A stretch of 64,000 bases of DNA. Origin: Anaeramoeba ignava. Its lineage: Eukaryota > Metamonada > Anaeramoebidae. The translations under genes were made by a program, and so were the position numbers. Numbering within the stretch: the stretch's first letter is position 1; each line of letters starts with the position of its first letter. Positions 47,431-57,398 of this stretch are shown here, one piece after another. The notes beneath the pieces are model-generated. The model was not told the origin of the DNA. It searched no databases and was given only the letters and a program-made list of their open reading frames with translations. Location of the stretch: the NCBI GenBank assembly GCA_028826165.1, contig JAPDFW010000033.1, positions 124,001 to 188,000 of the forward strand. Reading direction: 5' to 3'.

Positions 47431-47704
47431 TTTAACACAAAAACAAGACAACAAAACAAAAAAAAACCAAAAACAAGACAACAAAAAGAAAAACGGAAAT
47501 TCCACTTTTTTTTGCTTTTCCAAAAAAAATTTTTTCTTTCTTTTTCTTTTTCTTTTTTTCAATAATTTTTTTAAAAAGAATAAAGAAAAAAACAAAAACA
47601 AAAACAAAAACTTTATTAATTTTTAACTCATTTCAAATTGAGTTGTTTTTTGTTTTTTATTAAGATTTGGGAAAAATTTTTTAAAAAAAAGAAAAAAAAG
47701 AAAT

Positions 47705-50700
47705 TTAATTGATGAGAACAGATTTGTCATTCTTATTCTCATCATTTTCATCATTTTCATCATTTTCATCATCAATAGATGAAAAGCTTTTATAACCATG
47801 TCTTTGTTTTTTACGATGAAGAACAATAACGATGATAATAGCAGCAACAAAGACTAAAGAACCCACAACAATTCCTGAAACAGCACCTGCACTAAGTTTT
47901 TTAGAAGATGAACCAGTACTTGGATTTGGATTTGGTGTTGGTGTTGGTGTTGTTTTTTCACAACTTGAATCTGGTCCGTATTTCCAAATTATACAGGTGT
48001 AATTGTCTGGTTTTTGTTGATTTCCATGATAACAAGTTTGATCATCCATACACCATCCGCAACTTCGATCAGCGTAATGTTCTAAACAAGTATCACAATT
48101 GTTATAATTTGCTTGGCATTCATCAACAGGGACTATTTTGATTTTTAATTTTAATTTTAATTTTATTTCAATTTTATTTCAATTTTATTTCAATTTAATT
48201 TCAATTTTATTTCAATTTCAATTTATTCCAATTTATTTCATTTTATTTCAATTTATTTCATTTTATTTCAATTTATTTCATTTTATTTCATTTTATTTCA
48301 AATTATTCCAATTTATTTCAATTTATTTCAATTTATTTCATTTCATTTCAATTTATTCCAATTTTATTTCAATTTATTTTATTTCATTTTATTCCAATCT
48401 CCTTCATTTTATTTCATTTTATTTCAATTTTATTTCAAATTATTTTAATTTATTTCAATTTATTTCATTTTATTTCAAATTATATAATTTATTTCAATTT
48501 TATAATTTAATTCAAAATTAATTCAATTTATTTCAATTTATTTCAATTTATTTCATTTTATTTCAATTTATTTCATTTCATTTCATTTCATTTCATTTCA
48601 TTTCATTTCATTTTATTTCATTTTATTTCATTTCAATTTATTTCATTTTATTTCAAATTATTTCAATTTTATTTCATTTTATTTCAATTTATTTCTATTT
48701 ATTTTATTTTATTTCATTTTTATTTTATTTTATTTCAAATTTATTCCAATTTATTTCAATTTTATTTCAATTTATTTCAATTTATTTCAATTCATTTTAA
48801 TTTATTTCATTTTATTTCATTTTATTTTATTTCAATTTATTTCAATTTATTTCAATTTATTTCAATTTATTTCAATTTATTTCTATTTATTTCATTTTAT
48901 TCCAATTTTATTTCATTTTATTTCAATTTTATTTCAATTTATTTCAATTTATTTCAATTTTATTTCAATTTATTTCATTTCATTTTATTTCATTTTATTT
49001 CATTTTATTTCATTTTATTTCAATTTATTCCAATTTTTATTTCAATTTATTCCAATTTATTTCAAATTATTTCAATTTTATTTCAATTTTATTTCATTTT
49101 ATTTCATTTTATTTCATTTTTATTTCAATTTATTTCAATTTATTTCAATTTATTTCATTTTATTTCTATTTATTTCAATTCCAATTTATTTCATTTTATT
49201 TCAATTTATTTCATTTTATTTCAATTTATTTCATTTTATTTCAATTTATTTCATTTTATTTCAATTTATTTCATTTTATTTCATTTTATTTCATTTAATT
49301 TCAATTTATTCCAATTCATTTCAATTTATTTCATTTTATTTCAAAATTATATACAAGGTGTTGGTGTTGGAGAAGGAGAAGGTGTTGGAGTAGGAGAAGG
49401 AGTTGGAGGAGGAGGTCCTGAACAATTTGCTGTTGGTCCATAATACCAATCTTGTTGTGAACATGTTCCATTTGTTGGTCCAGTATAATTTCCAGATAAA
49501 CAATGTCTTCCATCTGTTTCATTAGCACACCATCCACATTGTCTATCAGCATAATGAGTTAAACATAATTCGCATGTATCATAAAAATCACATTCTATTT
49601 ATATGTTTATATATATTTGAATATTTATTTATTTATTTATATTTATTTATATTTAAATATTTATTTATTTGAATATTTATATATTTATTTATATATTTGA
49701 GTATTTATATATTTATATATTTTTTTCAATTAATAAATTAATGAAAACAAACCCCAAAGTTGACAATCAGCATCTGGTCCATATTTCCAAAATTTATCTC
49801 CACAATAATTTCCATTATCAGGTCCTGTTTGATTTCCATGATAGCATTGATTTGTTGCAAAACACCATCCACAACTTCTATCAGCATAATGTTCTAAACA
49901 AGAACTACAATCATTATAATTTGCTTGACATTCATCAACAGGGACTATATTGATTTATAATTTTAATTTTAATTTTAATTTTAATTTTAATTTTAATTTT
50001 AATATTAATTTTAATTTTAATTTTAATTTTAAATTTTAATTTTAATTTTAATTTTAAATTTTAATTTTAAATTTTAATTTTAATTTTAATTTTAATTTTA
50101 ATTTTAATTTTAATTTTAATTTTTAATTTTAATATTAATTTTAATTTCAATTTCAATTTTAATTTTAATTTTAATTAAAATTAAAAATTATATACAAGGT
50201 GTTGGTGTTGGAGAAGGAGAAGGTGTTGGAGTTGGAGAAGGAGTTGGAGGAGGAGGTCCTGAACAATTTGCTGTTGGTCCATAATACCAATTTTGTTGTG
50301 AACATGTTCCATTTGTTGGTCCAGGATAATTTCCAGATAAACAATGTCTTCCATCTGTTTCATCAACACACCATCCACATTGTCTATCAACATAATGAGT
50401 TAAGCATAATTCGCATGTATCATAAAAATCACATTCTATTTATATATTTATTTATTTAATTGAATATTTATTTATATATTTATTTATATTTGAGTATTTA
50501 TTCAATATTTATTTATTTAATTGAATATTTGAATATTTATTTATATTTGAATATTTATTTATTTAAATATTTATTTTATTGAATATTTAAATATTTATTT
50601 ATATTTGAATATTTATTTATATTTATATATTTGAATATTTATTTATTTTTTTCAATTAATAAATTAATGAAAACAAACCCCAAAGTTGACAATCAGCATC

Positions 50701-53700
50701 TGGTCCATATTTCCAAAATCCTGTACTACATGTTGCATTATTAGGTCCTGTTTGATTTCCATTATAACAAGTTTGATCGGAAATACACCATCCACAACTT
50801 CTATCAGCATAATGTTCTAAACAAGAACTACAATCATTATAATTTGCTTGACATTCATCAACAGGGACTATATTGATTTATAATTTTAATATTAATTTTA
50901 ATTTTAATTTTAATTTTAATTTTAATTTTGATTTTAATTTAAATTTTAATATTAATTTTAATTTTAATTTTAATTTTGATTTTAATTTTAATTTTAATTT
51001 TGATTTTAATTTTAATTTTTAATTTTAATTTTAATTTTAAATTCAATTTTAATTTTAATTTTAATTTTAATTTTAATTTAAATTTTAATATTAATATTGA
51101 TTTTAATTTTGATTTTAATTTTAATATTAATTTTAATTTCAATTTTAATTTTAATTTTAATTTTAATATTAATTTTAATTTTAATTTTAATTTTAATTTT
51201 AATATTGATTTTAATTTCAATTTTAATTTTAATTTCAATTTTAATTTTAATTTTAATTTTAAATTTAATTAAAAATTATATACAAGGTGTTGGTGTTGGA
51301 GAAGGAGAAGGTGTTGGAGTAGGAGAAGGAGTTGGAGGAGGAGGTCCTGAACAATTTGCTGTTGGTCCATAATACCAATCTTGTTGTGAACATGTTCCAT
51401 TTGTTGGTCCAGTATAATTTCCAGATAAACAATTTCTTCCATTTGTTTCATCAACACACCATCCACATTGTCTATCAACATAATGAGTTAAGCATAATTC
51501 GCATGTATCATAAAAATCACATTCTATTTATATATTTATTTGTTTAATTGAATATTTATTTATATATTTATTTATATTTGAGTATTTATTCAATATTTAT
51601 TTATTTAATTGAATATTTATTTGATATATTTATTTATATATTTATTTATATTTGAATATTTATTTATATTTGAATATTTATTTATTTAAATATATATTTA
51701 TTTGAATATTTATTTATATTTGAATATTTATTTATTTAATTGAATATTTATTTGATATATTTATTTAATTGAATATATATTTATTTAATTTAATATTTAT
51801 TTAATTGAATATATATTTATTTAATTTAATATTTATTTATATTTGAATATTTATTTATTAAATATTTATTTAATTTAATATTTATTTATTAAATATTTAT
51901 TTTTTTGAATATTTATTTATTTTTTTCAATTAATAAATTAATGAAAACAAACCCCAAAGTTGACAATCAGCATCTGGTCCATATTTCCAAAATCCTGTAC
52001 TACATGTTGCATTATTAGGTCCTGTTTGATTTCCTTGATAGCATTGATTTGTTGCAAAACACCATCCACAACTTCGATCAGCATAATGTTGTAAACAAGA
52101 ACTACAATCATTATAATTTGCTTGACATTCATCACCAGGGACTATATTGATTTATAATTTTAATTTTAATTTTAATTATAATTTTAATTTTAATTTTAAT
52201 TTTGATTTTAATTTAAATTTTAATTTTAATTTTAATTTTAATATTAATTTTAATTTTAATTTTAATTTTAATTTTGATTTTAATTTTAATTTTAATTTTA
52301 ATTTTAATTATAATTTTAATATTAATATTGATTTTAATTTTGATTTTAATTTTAATATTAATTTTAATTTTAATTTTAATTTTAATTTAAATTTTAATTT
52401 TAATTTTAATTTAAAATTTAATTTTAATTTTAATTTTAATTTTAATTTTAATTTTGATTTTAATTTTAATTTTAATTTTAATTTTAATTTTAAATTTAAT
52501 TAAAAATTATATACAAGGTGTTGGTGTTGGAGAAGGAGAAGGTGTTGGAGTAGGAGTAGGTGTTGGAGGAGGTGGATTTGAACAATTTGCTGTTGGTCCA
52601 TAATACCAATCTTGTTGTGAACATGTTCCATTTGTTGGTCCAGTATAATTTCCAGATAAACAATTTCTTCCATTTGATTCATCAACACACCATCCACATT
52701 GTCTATCAACATAATGAGTTAAGCATAATTCGCATGTATCATAAAAATCACATTCTATTTATATGTTTATATATATTTGAATATTTATTTAATATATTTA
52801 TTTTATTGAATATTTATTTATTTAAATATTTATATATTTAAATATTTATTAAATATTTATTTATTTAATAAATATATTTATTTAATTGATATATTTAATA
52901 TTTATTTAATTGATATATTAAATATTTATTTAATTGATATATTAAATATTTATTTATTTGAATATTTAATATATTTAATTGATATATTTATTTAATTGAT
53001 ATATTTATTTATTTTTTTCAATTAATAAATTAATGAAAACAAACCCCAAATTTGACAATCAGCATCTGGTCCATATTTCCAATATCCTGTACTACATGTT
53101 GCATTATTAGGTCCTGTTTGATTTCCATTATAACAAGTTTGATCGGAAATACACCATCCACAATTATCAGAATAATGTTCTAAACAAGAACTACAATCAG
53201 TATAATTTGTTTGACATTCATCAACTACAAATTAAAATTAAAATTAAAATTAAAATTAAAATTAAAATTAATATCAAAATCAAAATCAAAATCAAAATCA
53301 AAATCAAAATCAAAATCAAAATCAAAATCAAAATCAAAATTAAAATTAAAATTAAAATTAAAATCAAAATAAAAATTTAAATTAAAATCAATATTAAAAT
53401 TAAAATTAAAATTAATATTAAAATTAAAATTGGAATTAAAATTAAAATTAAAATTAAAAATTAAAATTAAAATTAATATTAAAATCAAAATTAAAATTAA
53501 TATTAAAATCAAAATTAAAATTAAAATTAAAATTTAAATTAAAATTAAAATCAAAATTAAAATTAAAATTAAAATTAAAATCAATATTAAAATTAATATT
53601 AAAATTAAAATTAAAATTAAAATTAATATTAAAATTAATATTAAAATTAATATTAAAATTAAAATTAATATTAAAATTAAAATTAATATTAAAATTAAAA

Positions 53701-54145
53701 TTAAAATTAAAAATCAAAATCAAAATTAAAATTAAAATTAAAAATCAAAATTAAAATTAAAATTAAAATTAAAATTAATATTAAAATCAAAATTAAAATT
53801 AAAAAAAGAATTACCAGATAAATCAAAAGAATTTTGAGAAATTTTAGAAGAAACAATATCATTTTGTAAATTAAAATCTTGACAAAGAGAATTTTGACCA
53901 AAAATCCAATTTTGATTTGAACATTTATTATTATTATTTGGACCTAAATGATTTCCAGGGAAACATTTTTGAGAATCTGAACACCATCCACAATTATTTT
54001 CTTCAGAATTTGATAAACACAAATCACAACTTTCAAACCCTCGACATTTGTGTTTTCCTTTTGATTTTATATTGGAAATTTCGTTAAATAATGCTGGAAT
54101 TATTATTAATAATAAAAAACCAAATAAAGAAATGGAAATTTTCAT
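47705..54145 (-). CDS. PSI-repeat type I membrane receptor, 822 aa, built from alternating exons
   Basis: Ten exons (54145-53815, 53224-53045, 52754-52515, 52141-51953, 51523-51284, 50867-50679, 50435-50196, 49944-49753, 49594-49355, 48132-47705) sum to 823 codons. A signal peptide (SISLFGFLLLIIIPALF) precedes ten cysteine-rich PSI modules, one per exon, each with CxxCLxxYxDxxCGWC. Even exons are a B type (ECQANYNDCSSCLEHY) and odd exons from 3 to 9 an A type (ECDFYDTCELCLTHY) ending in a Pro-Thr-Ser stalk. The last exon adds a GSSSKKLSAG linker, a transmembrane helix (GIVVGSLVFVAAIIIVIVL), a basic stop-transfer HRKKQRHG and an acidic NDEN tail. All nine introns are phase 1. PSI domains orient ligand-binding domains in plexins and integrins; here they form the whole ectodomain. 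Ligand unknown. Confidence 0.88.
48133..49354 (-). repeat. intron of TTTATTTCAAT units, 1.2 kb
   Basis: Ninth intron of the PSI-repeat gene. It is an irregular array of about 10-11 bp, TTTATTTCAAT alternating with TTTATTTCATT, with pentamer runs TTTCA near 48570-48610. It differs in unit from all other introns of the gene. Confidence 0.85.
49945..53814 (-). repeat. alternating intron classes of the PSI gene
   Basis: Introns after A exons (49945-50195, 50868-51283, 52142-52514) are TTTTAA arrays flanked by conserved ATATAATTTTTAATT and CAATATAG edges. Introns after B exons (49595-49752, 50436-50678, 51524-51952, 52755-53044) begin with a shared GTTTGTTTTCATTAATTTAT and continue as TATTTATTTGAA-type repeats. 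The first of these four extends this range leftwards. Intron 1 (53225-53814) is AAAATT/AAAATC. Confidence 0.8.
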
Positions 54146-54296
54146 TCAAAAAAAAAATGAAAAAAATGAAAAAAAAAATGAAAAAAAAAATTAAAAAAAA
54201 AGTTTTTTTTTTGTTATTATTAATTTTTTATAATAATTAGTAATTTGGATAAAAAAACAAAAAAAAAGCAAAAAAAAAAAGTGGAATTTATTTTTA

Positions 54297-54579
54297 TTTT
54301 TATTTAGATTTAGATTTTATTTTTATTTTGATTTTTATTTTTATTTTGATTTAGATTTTAATTTTATTTATTTTGATTTTTATTTAGATTTTGATTTAGA
54401 TTTGATTTTCATTTTGATTTAGATTTTAATTTATTTTGATTTTATTTATTTTGATTTAGATTTTATTTGATTTTGATTTAGATTTAGATTTAGATTTTAA
54501 TTTTATTTGAATTTATTTATTTTTATTTTTATTTTGATTTAGATTTGATTTTTATTTTGATTTAGATTTAGATTTAGAT
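54297..54579. repeat. degenerate TTTAGA/TTTTGATT repeat, intergenic
   Basis: The 434-bp gap between the PSI-gene start and the eEFSec stop has A/T tracts, one AAAAAGTGGAATT string near 54280, then an irregular mix of ATTTAGATTT, TATTTTGATT and ATTTTTATTT. No coding frame or RNA gene is seen. Confidence 0.7.
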
Positions 54580-56957
54580 TTAAACTAAGAAAACATATTT
54601 CGTTTTCCTCATTTTAATAATATTTCCTACTTCAATCCATGAAGAATCATTACTATCAATTCTAATTTTAAATTTTCCAGTTTTTCCAAAAGAAGAAATT
54701 ATTGTTCCATCTGTTTTTTTTCCATCTTTATTTTCAATAGAAACTTGAGTTCCTGAATAACGTTTAATTTCAGCTCCTTTTCCAAATAAATCTTTACCAA
54801 TCAAAGTTGAAGAATCTTGAACACGATCAACTAAACCTGTTCTAAATTTAAAAGAAGCAATTTTAAGATTTTCTTTTAAAGATTTTGATTCAGTTTCCCA
54901 ATTAAAACCATTAATAATTTGACCCGAAAAGGCAATTCTACATTCATTTGATTCAAGTGGAATTTCCAGTTTTCCTCCAATTAATAAACTATTATTTAAT
55001 GCAAGAATTTTTTTTTCAAATTTTAATAAGGCAAAAATAGGTGAATCTTCTTGTTTAAATTCATCAACATATAAATATTCCAAATCTGTTGTAAAATTAT
55101 CAAAAGAAACTTCTTTTTTTTCTTTTGGTGGTTTAAAAAATAAGAATTTTGTCATAACAGTTTCATGTCCAATTGTGATATGAAGTTTGGATCGTGATTT
55201 AATTGGATGTTTAAAAAATTTAATTCTATTAAATAATGCGATTGCTCCTGTAAATGAACTTATAGCTCCTGGTTGACAAACAATACCTCTTTCAAATAGT
55301 TTTGAATCAAATTGAGAAATACAAATTCCTACTCTATCTCCCTTTTTAAATTTTAATTTAATTTTTTATCCGATTTTAATTTTTTATCCGATTTTAATTT
55401 TAATTTTAAATTTTAATTTTAATTTTAAATTTTAATTTTAATTTTAATTTTAAATTTAAATTTTAATTTTAATTTTATTTTTAAATGAATTTTAATTTTA
55501 ATTTTAATTTTAATTTTAATTTTAATATTAATTTTAATTTTAATTTTAATATTAATTTTGATTTTAATATTAATTATAATTTTAATTTTAATTTTTAATT
55601 TTAATTTTAATTTTAATTTTAATTTTAATTTTAATTTTAATTTTAATATTTTTGTTCATTCTACTTTTTCAGCTTGTAAAACATCCTCATGAAAAATTTG
55701 CATTGATTTTATTCTTCTTTGTTCATTTAAACTTGGAAATTCAATTGTATCTGAAACACTACAAGAACCTTGAATAATAGTTCCAGTTATAATAGTACCT
55801 TTTCCTTTTAAATTAAAACAATGATCAACAAGCATTACAAATGGATTTTTTGTATTAATTCTTTCAGGAATCTCAATCATATTTTGTAATTCTTTCATGA
55901 CTAATTCATTTCCTTTAGATTGAAGTGCAGAAACTGAAACAATTGGTGAATTTCCAAATGGTGAATCACTTAATGCTTTTTTGATATGTTTTTCAAGAAG
56001 TTCAATTCTCTTTTTTAATTTTTCTTCTGGTAATAAATCTGTTTTATTTAAAACAATAACCATTTTGTTTGTCCAAATACTTGCAATAATAAAATCCTAA
56101 AAGATTTTTAATTTAATTTTTTATCCGATTTTGAATTTTTTATCCGATTTTAATTTTAATTTTAATTTTAATTTTAATTTTAATTTTAATTTTGATTTTA
56201 ATTTTAATTTTAATTTTAATTTTAATTTTAATTTTAATTTTAATTTTAATTTTAATTTTAATTTTAATTTTAATTTTAAAATGAATTTTAATTTTAATTT
56301 TAATTTTAATTTTAATTTTAATTTTAATTTTAATTTTAATTTTAAAATGAATTTTAATTTTAATTTTAAAATGAATTTTAATTTTAATTTTAAAATGAAT
56401 TTTAATTTTAATTTTAAAATGAATTTTAATTTTAATTTTAAAATGAATTTTAATTTTAATTTTAAAATGAATTTTAATTGTAATTAATAAAATACTTCAG
56501 CAGTTTGAGTTTGAATTCCTTTTGTAATATCAATAACCATAATAGCCATATCTATTATTTGAGAACCACCAACAACAGTTCTAATAAGAGAAGCATGACC
56601 AGGACAATCAACAAAAGTAAATTGAATTTCTTTGATTTGCATTTCTTCTGCTCGTTTTTGTAAATGTTCTGGAATTGGAATTTTTGTTGATGAAAATCCA
56701 AGATCTAAAGTGATTTTCCTTTCTTGGCTTTGTGGACTTTTATCAAAAGCTGCTGTTGATTTAGTTGTACTTATCATTTTGGCTTTAGAATAATTTAAAA
56801 TTGATACATTGAAATTTTTTTATTTTTATTTTTTTAATTTTTTTAATTTTTTTAATTTTTTTAATTTTCAAAATTATCAACCTAATGTTGTTTTTCCTGA
56901 ATCAACATGTCCAAGAATTGCAATAGAAACATTAAAAGGTTTTGATTTTAAATTCAT
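54580..56957 (-). CDS. EEFSEC: selenocysteine-specific elongation factor eEFSec
   Basis: Exons 56957-56882, 56782-56496, 56096-55665 and 55341-54580 join to 519 codons (518 aa; human 596). GTPase motifs are complete: P-loop GHVDSGKTTL, VDCPGHASLIRT, NKTDLLP. The stretch STTKSTAAFDKSPQSQERKI then TLDLGFSS is diagnostic for eEFSec (human STTASTAAFDKQPQSRERGI). Domain 2 has VDHCFNLKGKGTIITGTI, and the next exon GDRVGICISQFDSKLFERGI. The C-terminal domain includes CRIAFSGQII and SSFGKTGKFKIRI and ends KTKYVFLV. eEFSec delivers Sec-tRNA to UGA codons with SECIS and SBP2. The gene predicts selenoproteins elsewhere in the genome. TGA is also used as a normal stop in this window. Introns 2 and 3 each contain two AAAATCGGATAAAAA copies. 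Confidence 0.93.
55342..55664 (-). repeat. (TTTTAA)n intron with two AAAATCGGATAAAAA copies
   Basis: Third intron of eEFSec. Two TTTTTTATCCGATTTT strings at about 55364 and 55381 (+ strand) lie near the 3' splice site; the rest is TTTTAA repeat. Confidence 0.8.
56097..56495 (-). repeat. (TTTTAA)n intron with two AAAATCGGATAAAAA copies
   Basis: Second intron of eEFSec. Copies of TTTTTTATCCGATTTT at about 56117 and 56137 are again close to the acceptor. At the donor end, TTTTAATTTTAAAATGAATT is a longer unit repeated about six times (56340-56470). Confidence 0.8.
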
Positions 56958-57041
56958 AATTATTTTATTTATTCAAAAAAATTGGGAAAAAAAATGAAAA
57001 AAAAAAATGAAAATTTAAAACAAAATTTTTTTTTCGAATTT

Positions 57042-57260
57042 TCAATTTTGATTTGAATTTTCAATTTTAATTTGATTTGATTTGGATTTGGATTTTGTTT
57101 TGGATTTTGATTTTTTTTGCATTTTAGAAAGTTTCATCATTAATTCTTGTTTCATTTCAATTTCTGTTTTTTCATTTTTAAAACAAGATTGAAGAAGAAA
57201 AGATTGATTAAAAATTGAATTAGAATAAATTTTATGAATAAGTTTTGAATGATAATCCAT
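57042..57260 (-). CDS. small hypothetical protein, 72 aa
   Basis: Short frame of 72 aa starting MDYHSKLIHKIYSNSIFNQS, a helical N-terminal part with one Cys, then a Lys/Ser-rich tail (SKSKTKSKSKSNQ). It lies alone between the eEFSec start and the fructokinase stop, with gene-like A/T-tract spacers on both sides, and its first 50 residues are not simple sequence. No family is recognised. It may be a genuine small gene or a chance frame. Confidence 0.4.
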   Translation of the reverse strand: MDYHSKLIHKIYSNSIFNQSFLLQSCFKNEKTEIEMKQELMMKLSKMQKKSKSKTKSKSKSNQIKIENSNQN

Positions 57261-57398
57261 TTAAAAAAAAAGAAAAATGAAAAAAATGAAAAATGAAAAA
57301 AATGGAAAAAAAAATTTTAATTAAAAAAAAAAGTGGATCAAAAAAAAAGCAAAAAAAAAGTGGATCAAAAAAAAAAAAGCAAAAAAAAACGATTGTTT

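Noticed and set aside
46478-47607. Minus-strand frames opposite the CoA-transferase
   Set aside because: Antisense shadows; the + strand frame matches a conserved enzyme over its full length.
49331-49552. Glutamine/leucine-rich 70-aa frames repeated at 49331, 50181, 51269 and 52500
   Set aside because: Out-of-frame readings of the A-type PSI exons; the true frame has the conserved CGWC cysteines.
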